A stretch of DNA of 17,222 nt from DASYYE01 sp035946955 (GTDB lineage Bacteria; Actinomycetota; Actinomycetes; Streptosporangiales; Streptosporangiaceae), in assembly GCA_035946955.1 (NCBI GenBank), contig DASYYE010000302.1, positions 1 to 17,222 of the forward strand. Reading direction: 5' to 3'. The position numbers and the translations under genes are program-made. The notes below the pieces were generated by a model. It ran no database searches. It was not told the origin of the DNA and was given only the letters and a program-made list of their open reading frames with translations. Shown here one piece after another: positions 1 through 7,586 of the stretch; positions within the stretch are counted from its first letter, which is position 1, and every line of letters begins with the position of its first letter.

Positions 1-362
1 GTCATGTCGGGGCGGGCCGTGCCCGCCCCGACATGAGGCTGCTGCCGGTGAGGCAAACGCCGTCCCGAGGCAGCGTCCTTCAGACGCCGGGTCCGGTCCC
101 TGACCGCGTCATCGACGTCAAGCGGCGGCCGCTCCTGATGACGCAGGTACGGGATTAGCCTCCTCAACTCGCTCTCAGTCGTCTGTCGATTACTCTCCGC
201 AGCTTCTACACCCCGCCGGTAGTGCGCAAGATGCTCCTCAAGTACCAACTCAGGCAACCAGAGCCGATGATCTGTCTCCCGGCCGAGCATCCGGAGCATC
301 GCGATCAGCAGCCCGTCTGGCGGCTGAGCACTCTCTAGCTGGTTAGTGTCAAAAATGATCAC
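1..362 (-). CDS. PIN-domain protein (DUF4935-like), 3' end outside window
   Basis: This open frame starts at GTG 362-360 and stays open for 120 codons to the left edge. A GGAG motif lies 5 bases upstream of the GTG, and no other start in this frame is as well placed. The protein begins with IIFDTN, the first beta strand and first catalytic Asp of PIN-fold ribonucleases. Further on, LPELVLEEHLAHYRR (about residues 42-56) resembles the second conserved block of the DUF4935 PIN family, with an acidic residue on the helix. PIN proteins of this type are Mg-dependent RNases, usually toxins or RNA-processing enzymes. No partner gene is visible because the downstream side is cut off. A perfect hairpin (2-36) lies within the last readable codons, so the frame may be disrupted near the edge. 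The PIN fold is well supported; the exact family is inferred from motif shape. Confidence 0.65.
   Translation of the reverse strand, partial: MIIFDTNQLESAQPPDGLLIAMLRMLGRETDHRLWLPELVLEEHLAHYRRGVEAAESNRQTTESELRRLIPYLRHQERPPLDVDDAVRDRTRRLKDAASGRRLPHRQQPHVGAGTARPDM
2..36. repeat. Perfect 16-bp inverted repeat (hairpin)
   Basis: Bases 2-17 pair exactly with 21-36 around a 3-base loop; the stem is G/C-rich (core GGGGCGGG/CCCGCCCC). It lies inside the open frame of the PIN gene, without a T-run on either side. It could be a strong terminator-like hairpin, the tip of an insertion or the mark of a disrupted 3' end. The pairing is seen directly; the role is not known. Confidence 0.6.
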
Positions 363-405
363 AGAAGCTCCGCTGCTGAAGGCATGGCTGACCTGGACGC
401 CACTT

Positions 406-424
406 AGTGACTCAGCTAGTCACT
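406..424. repeat. 7-bp inverted repeat upstream of the PIN gene
   Basis: AGTGACT (406-412) and AGTCACT (418-424) are exact inverted copies around a 5-base spacer. They lie 44-62 bases upstream of the GTG start of the leftmost PIN gene, where an operator would be expected. No clear -10/-35 pair was recognised next to it. The repeat is seen; a regulatory role is inference. Confidence 0.35.
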
Positions 425-463
425 CACCCGACAGCTTCAAGATCACGGGCCAGGTGTTTTGCC

Positions 464-507
464 TGGTGGAGCTATGGGGATTCGAACCCCGACCTCTTGC
501 ATGACAT
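464..507 (-). repeat. tRNA-Ala 3'-half fragment 1 (att-site remnant)
   Basis: On the minus strand this reads as anticodon loop and 3' stem (ATGTCAT, GCAAG), variable loop AGGTC, T-arm GGGG TTCGAAT CCCC, and acceptor 3' strand TAGCTCCA followed by CCA. The 5' half of a tRNA is missing: the bases that should form the 5' anticodon stem (higher coordinates) do not match. Compared with the other two copies it has lost one base of the outer T-stem pair and has a T for G in the anticodon-loop segment, so it looks like the oldest, most decayed copy. Integrative elements that use tRNA 3' ends leave such displaced 3' fragments. Confidence 0.8.
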
Positions 508-591
508 CCGTCGGCAGCATGTCAACCCGCGTCTATCCGTGCAGGTCACCGTCCTAGCGCGTCTCCCATGGTCCGCCCCGTGCGTGTGGGT

Positions 592-614
592 TGCTGTACT
601 TTCGTGCTGCACCA
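592..614 (+). promoter_or_regulatory. Candidate integrase arm-type site, left end of segment 1
   Basis: Two TGCTGYAC octamers (592-599 and 605-612) stand 13 bases apart in direct orientation, about 85 bases inside the first tRNA fragment. The 23-base block matches 9134-9156, just inside the second fragment, at 21 of 23 positions. Short direct repeats flanking the core are typical arm-binding sites of tyrosine integrases. The repeat is seen; the function is inferred from placement. The rest of 508-706 shows no gene I can support. Confidence 0.45.
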
Positions 615-706
615 ATCCCCTGGCAGTGCCCATTGCGGTGATGCACTCAGCCGGGTTGCAACCCTACATACGTTACCCAGCCGACCATCCAAAGTATGAA
701 GGTACT

Positions 707-1249
707 TCAGGCGCCCTGAAAGTACTCGTTCCACCATTTTTGGTAGGGATCGGTACGGGGTGGCTGGAAGCTTGCTCGATCCCGGATCTTGATTAGAAGA
801 TCGTGGGTCTCGCTGTGACTCAATAGGGCGTTATCGGCGTAGCTGTGCATCAGGGCCAGAGTCCGCAGAGGTTCAGTGAGGCCGCACTGCGCGCAGAGCT
901 TGCGGGCTTTCCTGTCGTCGGTCGCAAGCTGGATGGACCGGTGGACAGCGGCGGCGATGGTGGCTGCCTCGCCGTCGTCCACCAGCCTGGCGAGCTGGAT
1001 GTAGCGAGCGTATTCGGAAGGCTCCAGGTCGATGAGTTGGAGAACGGGATCGCGGTGGCGCTGGCTGAGATCGATCGGGGTGGCTACCAGTTCTCCGTCG
1101 ATGACGTCGCGCAGATGTCCAACTTCGGCCACTGCCTGCTGGGTGAGGACAGAGGTGAGGTTGAGCGTCTCAGCAATATCCGGAAGTTGGTCTGTGGCGG
1201 CGAGGTTGATCGCGACGCACGCATCGAGCAGGAGAAGTTGGCGGGGCAA
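707..1249 (-). CDS. PIN-domain protein, putative toxin/RNase partner of the ImmA gene
   Basis: A 180-residue PIN-fold protein. It opens with LLLLDACVAIN (catalytic Asp 9), has an acidic residue at Glu 42, the block DDGEAAT (91-97) with the next acidic cluster, and TDDRKAR (110-116) with the last Asp. These acidic positions bind the metal in PIN nucleases, which cleave RNA. The start is TTG at 1249, with a weak GGA about 6 bases upstream. The ATG at 1256 is in a different frame. The gene begins 3 bases after the stop of the XRE-ImmA gene, so the two are almost certainly cotranscribed from the promoter at 2571-2598. A regulator plus PIN protein in one operon suggests a toxin-antitoxin or abortive-infection unit. 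The RNA target cannot be told from sequence. The C-terminal 50 residues are not recognised. Confidence 0.82.
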   Translation of the reverse strand: MPRQLLLLDACVAINLAATDQLPDIAETLNLTSVLTQQAVAEVGHLRDVIDGELVATPIDLSQRHRDPVLQLIDLEPSEYARYIQLARLVDDGEAATIAAAVHRSIQLATDDRKARKLCAQCGLTEPLRTLALMHSYADNALLSHSETHDLLIKIRDRASFQPPRTDPYQKWWNEYFQGA

Positions 1250-1252
1250 GGC

Positions 1253-2449
1253 TCATCCAGCTTCGGCCAAGTCGACGATCTGAGGTGATCCGTCCTCAGA
1301 GACGTCGCCGGTCTCGGTGAGTTGCTGGTAGGCCCGTCGGGCACCGACTATGTCCGTGCCTAGGTATCGGGCCAGCTGGACTTCGGTGATCTCACCATCT
1401 GCATAGAGCTGGACCGCGAGAAGCCGGTAGTGGAGAGGCAGAGCATCAGCAGCTTGCTCACCGGGTTCAAGGCCGAGGATGCGGGCGGCTGCGCGCGGCT
1501 GGAAATCGTTATCGAGGAGTCGGTCCCAGGTTCCGGTTGGCACTAGACGCAGGTCTTCCAACCGCAGGGTGAGCGCTTGGACGGAGACGCCGTAGGCGTG
1601 GGCGAGCTGAACCAACGTGGCTGGGGTTACTTTGCCTTGATTGCTGCGCTTGAGTTCGTGGAAACGGCGAGACAAGCCGCTGCGTGGCATGAGGAAGTTC
1701 GCAGCGAACGCGTCGGCGAATCGTTCGCTCTCTGGCCGCTGGCGCCGCTGGGAGACTGCCGTTACTTCGGCGCGGTCACGGGTTGCCAGGTAGTGCGCGT
1801 ATTCGTGCGCCATGGTCCAGCGGCGGCGTTCGGCTGGGTGGTTGATGTTGACGCCGATGCAGCCGCCCAGGGCTTCGACGTTCACGAAGAGCCCCGCCAC
1901 GTGGTTGGGAAGCTGGAGCAGGAAGATCCGCAGGCCGACCTCTATTTCCAGTACTTCACGCAGGGGCTGGACTGGTCCGTCCCCGATTCCCAGCCGGTTG
2001 CGTTCTTCGGTGGCGAGGTCTTCCCCAGCCTGCCATGGATCGAGGTGGTTGATGCTACGGACTGGCTGGAAGCGGCCGGGCGGTTGGCTGTGGGCGCGGC
2101 GCAGGAGGTCAAGGTAGTTATCGGCCCGCTCTTCAAGCTGCGCTACTACATCGGGCAACGCCTCAGCATGTGGTACCTGGGCAAGGGCTGCCCGGAAGCG
2201 AGCTCCGATGGCGAGCGGCGGGGCGGTTGGCCGCAAGAGCTCGCTGACCGGCTTGCTGTATATCTGGGCGAGCCTGACGAGTTCCTCAGAGCCGACCTCA
2301 CGAGTCCCTTTTTCGATCGCAATCAGCAATGGCCGACTCACACCAAGCTCGGCTGCCGCCTGCGCCTGGGTCAGTCCCCGGGATTCCCTGGCTGCGCGGA
2401 GCCGGAGTGCCAAGGCTCTGTGCTGGTCCTCGTCCGTGTAGGTCGTCAT
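1253..2449 (-). CDS. XRE-family regulator with ImmA/IrrE metallopeptidase domain
   Basis: With the ATG at 2449 this protein has 398 residues; an in-frame GTG at 2494 would add 15. I prefer the ATG because the extra residues look unconserved and the GTG has no clear ribosome site, though the ATG has only a weak AGGA about 10 bases away. Numbered from the GTG, residues 26-88 form an XRE helix-turn-helix (RGLTQAQAAAELGVSRPLL). Residues about 195-275 carry the ImmA/IrrE zinc peptidase signature: HEYAH at 230-234 and ESERFADAFAANFLMP at 255-270, which supplies the third metal ligand. Known ImmA-type proteins cleave a repressor to switch on a silenced locus, while the fused HTH binds DNA. Here the protein probably senses a signal and controls the PIN gene that follows 3 bases later. 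Whether it is antitoxin, repressor or protease-activator is inferred, not shown. Confidence 0.9.
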   Translation of the reverse strand: MTTYTDEDQHRALALRLRAARESRGLTQAQAAAELGVSRPLLIAIEKGTREVGSEELVRLAQIYSKPVSELLRPTAPPLAIGARFRAALAQVPHAEALPDVVAQLEERADNYLDLLRRAHSQPPGRFQPVRSINHLDPWQAGEDLATEERNRLGIGDGPVQPLREVLEIEVGLRIFLLQLPNHVAGLFVNVEALGGCIGVNINHPAERRRWTMAHEYAHYLATRDRAEVTAVSQRRQRPESERFADAFAANFLMPRSGLSRRFHELKRSNQGKVTPATLVQLAHAYGVSVQALTLRLEDLRLVPTGTWDRLLDNDFQPRAAARILGLEPGEQAADALPLHYRLLAVQLYADGEITEVQLARYLGTDIVGARRAYQQLTETGDVSEDGSPQIVDLAEAG

Positions 2450-2570
2450 TACGCTGCCGTCCTGCCTCGCCAGAGTTGGCGTACCTTCCGCCACGATGGC
2501 CCCAGATACCCAGGCATCCGGTCGTCGTCGGGCATGCCAGCCACCCTCGGTCTTACATTGTCAACGCTCA

Positions 2571-2598
2571 ATCATATTAGTGCGGAAGCTTATGTCAA
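2571..2598 (-). promoter_or_regulatory. Near-consensus sigma-70 promoter of the XRE-ImmA/PIN operon
   Basis: On the minus strand, TTGACA (2598-2593) and TATGAT (2576-2571) are separated by 16 bases. This lies upstream of both candidate starts of the XRE-ImmA gene and gives a leader of roughly 70-115 bases. GTTGAC-type motifs recur around it: GTTGAC at 2607-2602, the -35 itself, and GTTGACA at 2565-2559. They may be binding sites for the XRE protein. The hexamers are seen; the operator role is inference. Confidence 0.7.
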
Positions 2599-2804
2599 AT
2601 AGTCAACCAGTCGGCGCGTCGGTTGCCCGGACGAGACGACTCCAGTGAGAACTGCCGCAGTCCGCCCAGTGCCGCCGCTCCAACGGCGTCTGCATGGCCT
2701 GATGATGGCATCCGCCCAGGACTACCTCAACAGGCCACAGACTCTGGCCGAGCCGGCCGCAAACAACGGCTTCCCTAGGCGTGACTCCTCTCGCCGCAGC
2801 CGAT

Positions 2805-2825
2805 CCGATCCAGTGGGTGGATCGG
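2805..2825 (-). terminator. Hairpin directly after the S53 protease gene
   Basis: CCGATCCA (2805-2812) pairs with TGGATCGG (2818-2825), an exact 8-bp stem with a 5-base loop, beginning at the base next to the stop codon at 2826. No T-run follows. The position suggests a transcription end for the sigma-to-protease block or a message-stabilising hairpin. The remaining bases to 2640 show no gene. Confidence 0.5.
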
Positions 2826-4061
2826 TCAGAAGGCGCGCAGACCGTGGGGGGTGCCGTTGCCGGTGGGACCGTCGTACCCGGGTACGGCGGTGCACAGGTA
2901 GTCGCGCCCGCACTGGGTCAGCGCGGCGTTGTTGCCGGTAACGATGTCGTGGAGCGCGTGCGCGTGTGTGTACAGATACGACGCGTTGGGCAACCGGGGA
3001 GCGTCGCCTGCAAGCGCGATAACACCTGCGATGAACGGTGCGGACGCGCTCGTTCCGCCGGCGACCGTCCACCCGTAGCCATCATGGGCGTCGTAGATGG
3101 CGGGCCCGGTCTTAGGGTCGGCGTCGGCCGCGACATCGGTGACCATCCGCCCCGGGCAGTCGGGGTCGTGCTGCCAGGCAGGCTTGGGAATCCAGGCTGA
3201 ACAGCCGCTGGCCGCGCCGGGCCAGGCGGCCTCCGCCCAGCCGTGGGCGCCCGCCCTGGTCAGGGTGGTGCCGCCGACCGCGATGACGCTTCGGAATACA
3301 GCGGGGAATTGCGGTATGCCGTAACCGGAGTCACCTGAGGATGCCACGATCGCCGCGCCCGGATGCGCGTAGGCCGCCTCATAGGGCTGCATGCCGTTTT
3401 GCTCGGGAGCGCCGTAGCTGTTGGACACCTCGTTCGCGCCAAGCCTGGTCGCGGTGTCCTCGGCGGCCGCGAGATCGCCGATAGTGGGGCTGTCCGCCTC
3501 GACCAGCAGAATATGGCAGGAGGGACAGGCCGCAGAGACCATGTCGAGGTCGAGCGAGATCTCCCCGCCCCAGCCCTGGTCGGGTGGCAGCGGATCGGTG
3601 TTGCCACGCTGGTTGACCTTGCGGAAGCACCCGTTCGCCGTGGTGCACGGCGGCAGGCCGTAGGTGGCGCGGTAGACGGCGAGGTCGGCCTCTGCTACCG
3701 GGTCGTCGCCCACGTCGGTGATCGCAACGGTCTGGCCGCGGCCGCCGCTGGCGGGCAGCTGGTACGCAGAACGCAAATCGGCCGGCCCGTAGCCTTGCGG
3801 CAGCGCCGCGCCGGCCGGATGCCTGGCTGCGACGGCCGCGGGCCCGCGCACCCCGGTGCCGCCATGCACGTCCATGCGCAGCTCGGCGAAGCAGCGGAAA
3901 TGACCCGGCGCCGCCACGGGGCATACGTCCTGGACGCTGGCCGGGCGGGCCTGCGGTGCCGCACCCGGCTGAGGTGCTCCGCTGGCCACCGCTGCGCCCG
4001 CGGCAAGGACCGAGATGGCGGCGGCCGCAATGGCCGCGGCACGGATCATGGCATGTCTCAT
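2826..4061 (-). CDS. Secreted S53-family serine-carboxyl peptidase (sedolisin)
   Basis: A 411-residue endopeptidase of the sedolisin family, which works best at acid pH with a Ser-Glu-Asp triad. The motifs are in order: GGEISLDLDM (Glu 167, Asp 171), SSGDSGYG (oxyanion-hole Asp 244) and GGTSASAPF (nucleophile Ser 338). The C-terminal HDIVTGNN and GYDGPTGNGTP (about 371-405) match the calcium site of the family. Residues 1-29 are a signal peptide, with a hydrophobic alanine-rich stretch after MRHAMIR. Only about 55 residues lie between signal peptide and catalytic domain, so the long prodomain of classical sedolisins is absent. The start ATG 4061 overlaps the stop of the upstream secreted-protein gene (ATGA, 4058-4061), implying translational coupling. 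The product is likely released outside the cell. Confidence 0.93.
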   Translation of the reverse strand: MRHAMIRAAAIAAAAISVLAAGAAVASGAPQPGAAPQARPASVQDVCPVAAPGHFRCFAELRMDVHGGTGVRGPAAVAARHPAGAALPQGYGPADLRSAYQLPASGGRGQTVAITDVGDDPVAEADLAVYRATYGLPPCTTANGCFRKVNQRGNTDPLPPDQGWGGEISLDLDMVSAACPSCHILLVEADSPTIGDLAAAEDTATRLGANEVSNSYGAPEQNGMQPYEAAYAHPGAAIVASSGDSGYGIPQFPAVFRSVIAVGGTTLTRAGAHGWAEAAWPGAASGCSAWIPKPAWQHDPDCPGRMVTDVAADADPKTGPAIYDAHDGYGWTVAGGTSASAPFIAGVIALAGDAPRLPNASYLYTHAHALHDIVTGNNAALTQCGRDYLCTAVPGYDGPTGNGTPHGLRAF

Positions 4062-6178
4062 CGGGTGCTCCCAGTCGTCGTGGCTGCCTCGATGGTGTAG
4101 GCGTTGAAGATCGTTTGTGTGATCGAGCCGCCGAGCGCGTCGGACGCGGTCACCCGGATCGCCGGTTCAGTCCCGCGTGCCGAGGCCGGGTTGGGCCAGG
4201 ACACGCTGTAGCGCCCGGAGAACCCGGTCACGGTGGCCCGCTGCCAGGTAGTGCCGCCGTCGAACGACACCCAGACGGCCGCGGCCGTGATGGCGGCACG
4301 CGAGCCCGCGCCGTCATAGCTGATGTGGCCAACCCGCAGCCCCATGGCCTGGACCGGTGATCGGCTCGTGTTGGATTCGTCGGTAGCCAGCTGGTAGCTG
4401 AGCGTCAGCGCGGGCAGGATCTGGCAGGGTGTGCGCGCGGACCCTCCTGCGCAGGAGTCCGCGGCGGGCAGCGGGGCGCCAGCCGCCGGGGCATAGCGCA
4501 CCGTCAGGTCAGTGTCGGTGCGGGTCGACTGGGTGAATCCCGGCTGACCGGTCAGGTTGACATCCAGAACGGCGCGGAACGTCGCTGGTGAGTCGGGGAC
4601 GCCGGGCACGACCGCGCCATCGGAATCGGTGGAGTCCGCCAGTCGGACACCGTCGCGATACAGCGTGAAATGGTATTTGGCGGGCAGGAATGTGGGCTCG
4701 AACAGGATGGGCTCGAACGTGACATGATCGGGTTCGCTGTCGCCGGCCGGGTCGAGGCCGAGTGACAGGGTGCGGCCGGCGATGCACGCGCGGCAGGCCT
4801 GCGCGCCGTCGTGCTGGCCGAGGCCGGCGGCCAGCGGGCCGTGCGCCCAGCTCACCGAGTAGGCCTGGCCCGCGCGGAACGTGTGCACGTCCGCGTTCAC
4901 GAGTGCGCCGCTGGGGGTGTTTACCTGCTCGGCCCACTGGTCGCCATCGGTGGTGCCCAGGTAGTCGGTCAGGTTGCCGGGCATGGCCTCACCGTTCTGG
5001 CCGCTTTCCATGAGGATCACGTTGACGCCGAAGGTTGTCGGGACCCCGCGCGCGGTTACCCGGTCGACGGGGCCGTTGAACAACGCTCCGGCGCCGCCCG
5101 CCTGGGCGGCTCCCGGATCGGCGGAGAAATGCTGGTGCACGGTGGCAAGCTGGCTGGGCAGCACCGTGAACACCTCGTTGGCCGGGACATGGTCGGCCGC
5201 GAAGGCAACGTCGTAGCGGTAGGTGGGGTTCGCGCCGGGCGCCACTCCGCCCCACTGGACCACGTAGTGCAGGCGGCCGGTTTTCGCCGGGGGAACCGGG
5301 TTGACATACATGGGAATGCCCGGCGGCGCGGATATGCTGGTGAAAGCGTAGTTGCCCGCAGCGGCCAGCCGGTAGAAATCGATACTGAGTAGATCTTGTG
5401 TTGCAGGGCGCGGTGTGGCTGCCACCGAAACGGCCGCGGTCGCGCTGCGTTCATCCACCGCCACAGTAGTCACGCCCGGTGCCGCGTGCACTGTCAAGTC
5501 GTTGATCGTGACCATTCGCATAGCGGTCACCCGCCCTCCGCCGGTGCCGGTGTCAGCGAAGTCAGCGAAGAACGCGAACACGCTGTAGTGACCGGCAGGC
5601 ACCGCGATCCGGCCGACCCCGCCGGCGATGGGCACGCTGGTTTGCTCGCGGATGACGTCATCGGTGTTGATGACCTCCACGTCGACGGCGTTGCTGGCCG
5701 GCTGGCCGGTTAGGTCGGTGACGTTGAGCTGGAGGATGTACAGGGGGAAATGGCCGTGTGTGCGGCCTGGCCCGGTGGGTGCCGCCGGGTTCGCCGCGGC
5801 CATGCCCCCGGGTGCGACCCAGCCGAGCTGGCCGCCCGCGGCGGTCTCGGCGCCGGGCAGGCGGCGCAGCGCCTGCGCGAGCGCTGGCGCTGAACGGGCC
5901 GGAACCAGGTAGTGCTCACCGGGCACGATCCGGTAAGAGGCAGGGACGCCTGGTGCGGGCGGCTGTAGTGGCGCCGGCGAATGCGGCCCGGCCGGGGTAC
6001 GCGCCGCCAAGGCGAGTTCTGCGGCCATCGGTGTGGTGCGCGCGGGGGTGGCCGTCATGCCAGCTATTACGGCGGCGGCCGTTGCCAGCGCCAGAACGCA
6101 GTGGTTCACGCGGCGTGTGCCATGAGGCCATGGGATCCGGGCTAGCTGCGTGTTTGGTGGCAACAATGGATGTGGCAT
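4058..6178 (-). CDS. Large secreted protein of unknown function, coupled to the S53 protease
   Basis: A 706-residue product starting at ATG 6178, with AGAGG 6 bases upstream. The N-terminus has basic residues (TRRVNH) followed by a hydrophobic run at about 27-41 and an Ala-x-Ala-like site near residue 46, so it is probably exported. No catalytic motif was recognised. Residues about 145-260 look like a beta-sandwich repeat unit (FPLYILQLNVTDLTGQPA, later VPAGHYSVFAFFADF). The C-terminal 100 residues (VWVSFDGGTTWQRATV to IRVTASDALGGSITQTI) resemble an Ig-like or FN3-like fold. Such beta domains are often attached to secreted subtilisins and sedolisins. Here they are a separate polypeptide whose stop overlaps the protease start by 4 bases. 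It may be a partner, chaperone-like propeptide or substrate; that is inference. Confidence 0.82.
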   Translation of the reverse strand: MPHPLLPPNTQLARIPWPHGTRRVNHCVLALATAAAVIAGMTATPARTTPMAAELALAARTPAGPHSPAPLQPPAPGVPASYRIVPGEHYLVPARSAPALAQALRRLPGAETAAGGQLGWVAPGGMAAANPAAPTGPGRTHGHFPLYILQLNVTDLTGQPASNAVDVEVINTDDVIREQTSVPIAGGVGRIAVPAGHYSVFAFFADFADTGTGGGRVTAMRMVTINDLTVHAAPGVTTVAVDERSATAAVSVAATPRPATQDLLSIDFYRLAAAGNYAFTSISAPPGIPMYVNPVPPAKTGRLHYVVQWGGVAPGANPTYRYDVAFAADHVPANEVFTVLPSQLATVHQHFSADPGAAQAGGAGALFNGPVDRVTARGVPTTFGVNVILMESGQNGEAMPGNLTDYLGTTDGDQWAEQVNTPSGALVNADVHTFRAGQAYSVSWAHGPLAAGLGQHDGAQACRACIAGRTLSLGLDPAGDSEPDHVTFEPILFEPTFLPAKYHFTLYRDGVRLADSTDSDGAVVPGVPDSPATFRAVLDVNLTGQPGFTQSTRTDTDLTVRYAPAAGAPLPAADSCAGGSARTPCQILPALTLSYQLATDESNTSRSPVQAMGLRVGHISYDGAGSRAAITAAAVWVSFDGGTTWQRATVTGFSGRYSVSWPNPASARGTEPAIRVTASDALGGSITQTIFNAYTIEAATTTGSTR

Positions 6179-6530
6179 CGAGATCCTCTCGATCGGTGAC
6201 AGGAATCGTGCGGTCTCCGCAACCGGTAATCGGGGTGGGCGAAGCCACGCCGGGAGCTGGTGAAGGGCATTGCCGAAGCTGGGATCCCCAGGATCTGCCG
6301 GTAGCGATCAGGCGGGCCGGGCGGGGCGGTACCCGGGCGGGCGGTCAGCGTTCGTACGCACCAGCGGGCCGCTACGGCACCTCGGAGCCTCAGCAGCGGG
6401 CTGGCCCATTGCGCCGTCTCGGCGACTGCGGCATCTTTGCGATTCGCCTCGTCGCGGACGAGTGATAAGGCGGTTGGCCCGGATCGGCCTCGGTCAGCTC
6501 CCGGAGCTGTTTGGCGGGAGCACGTTGTGG
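6179..6530. other. Intergenic region upstream of the secreted-protein gene
   Basis: About 350 bases without a supportable gene. It must contain the leader and any promoter of the 4058-6178 gene; an AGAGGA ribosome site is visible at the left end. I did not find a clear ECF-type or sigma-70 promoter. Two small hairpins lie in the right half (6448-6462 and 6495-6509). Confidence 0.5.
6495..6509 (-). terminator. Weak hairpin after the CU044_5270 gene
   Basis: CAGCTC (6495-6500) and GAGCTG (6504-6509) form an exact 6-bp stem with a 3-base loop, 21 bases past the stop at 6531. A second 6-bp stem lies further on at 6448-6462. There is no T-run, so the termination call is weak. Confidence 0.3.
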
Positions 6531-7586
6531 CTATTTGGTGAGCTGGTTCACCTGGGAGGGCGAGACGACCCTCGGCCGGAAGTTGGTCCATCCGGCCGCG
6601 AGGATCGTTGTCGTGACCTGGTAGTCCGACCACGCGCGGAGCGTAAAGGCCGAGCTATCGATGATCAGCCTCATCGTGCCAATACCGCGGGGAAGCCTGC
6701 CGCCGGGGTATTTGTTCGCAGGCGGTCTAGTGTCGAAGGAAATCCGCAGCACCACGCCGCCGTTGACCTCACCGACCTTCGTCACGCCCGGCATTGACGC
6801 CAGCGCCCGGAAGGCGGCGGCCCGGACGGCGGGCGGAGCCGGCACCTGATAGAGCAGGCTGGTCAGCGCCATGGCCATGCCGTCATGGAGTACGGAGGCT
6901 GGCTGTGGCTGCCGGGAGACCACTGGCACCGGCGGTGCGGGGTAGGTGGACGGCGCATGCACCCCGTCTATGGGGTGCTCCCACGATCGGGTGATCCATG
7001 CTTCCAATGCGCCCGGGTCGGTGGGGAGGTGCTGGACCTGCTCGGCAGTCAGCGTGCTGCTGCCTACGTCGAATCCTTTGTACGGGCTGCTCTCCCACGC
7101 CACGTTGCGGCCGGGGACCAGGTCGTACTCTGAGCCGTCATGGGTCTGCCAGGACTCCAGCGTGGCGGTCGGCTTCCAGCCCGGCGGCCGAGTGGGGAAC
7201 AGGTTCGGCATAATCTCCTTTACACGCCAGTATTTGCCGATGCGTGTCGGCGTGGCTGCCGCGACAGTCGCGGCAGCCAGCAAGATTTGCCGGCCGGAGA
7301 GCCGGGAGACCGCGACCGCACCAGTCTTCCCATGGTCGCTGCCGCCTGGCGTGGTGGGCGTGGCCGTCGAACTCATGGCCACCACCATGCTTACGGCTGC
7401 CGCAGCGGCGGTCAGCCCAAGTCCCCCCGCCCACCAGCCCGCCCGACGGCGGCGCAACCGGCGCAGCCGGCCAGTGGTGTCCCGGGCGCCGGTGCCGAGC
7501 ACGCTGGCGCGGGCGGCGATCAGAGTGCGGGCGTCAGGCGGCGAAACCGTCGCGCGAAATTCCACCAAGAGCTTCATTTCATCCAT
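6531..7586 (-). CDS. CU044_5270-family membrane protein (putative anti-sigma/regulatory partner)
   Basis: A 351-residue protein. Residues 1-50 are cytoplasmic and end in a basic run (RLRRLRRRR), residues about 51-71 form one membrane segment (AGGLGLTAAAAAVSMVVAM), and about 280 residues would lie outside. This layout, and the position directly after an ECF sigma gene, match the actinobacterial CU044_5270 family. Its biochemical role is not established. By analogy with other sigma-linked membrane proteins it may hold or release the sigma factor. The start ATG 7586 overlaps the sigma stop by 8 bases, and GGGAG/AAGGGA lies just upstream. The exported part has conserved-looking tryptophans and tyrosines (YWRVKEIMPN, LESWQTHDGSEYDLVPG), perhaps a ligand-binding domain. 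Family assignment is by overall pattern and context. Confidence 0.85.
   Translation of the reverse strand: MDEMKLLVEFRATVSPPDARTLIAARASVLGTGARDTTGRLRRLRRRRAGWWAGGLGLTAAAAAVSMVVAMSSTATPTTPGGSDHGKTGAVAVSRLSGRQILLAAATVAAATPTRIGKYWRVKEIMPNLFPTRPPGWKPTATLESWQTHDGSEYDLVPGRNVAWESSPYKGFDVGSSTLTAEQVQHLPTDPGALEAWITRSWEHPIDGVHAPSTYPAPPVPVVSRQPQPASVLHDGMAMALTSLLYQVPAPPAVRAAAFRALASMPGVTKVGEVNGGVVLRISFDTRPPANKYPGGRLPRGIGTMRLIIDSSAFTLRAWSDYQVTTTILAAGWTNFRPRVVSPSQVNQLTK

Noticed and set aside
464..507. Intact tRNA gene call at any of the three tRNA-like sites
   Set aside because: Each has anticodon loop to 3' end, but the bases that should form the 5' anticodon stem, D-arm and 5' acceptor strand do not match.
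407..796. Plus-strand 129-codon frame
   Set aside because: It runs through the tRNA fragment and the arm-site repeat, has no domain, and overlaps the end of the PIN gene.
1577..2602. Long plus-strand frame of 341 codons
   Set aside because: Antisense shadow of the XRE-ImmA gene, whose domains are unmistakable on the minus strand.
3363..4100. Plus-strand frame opposite the S53 protease
   Set aside because: No domain; explained by third-position G/C bias of the protease gene.
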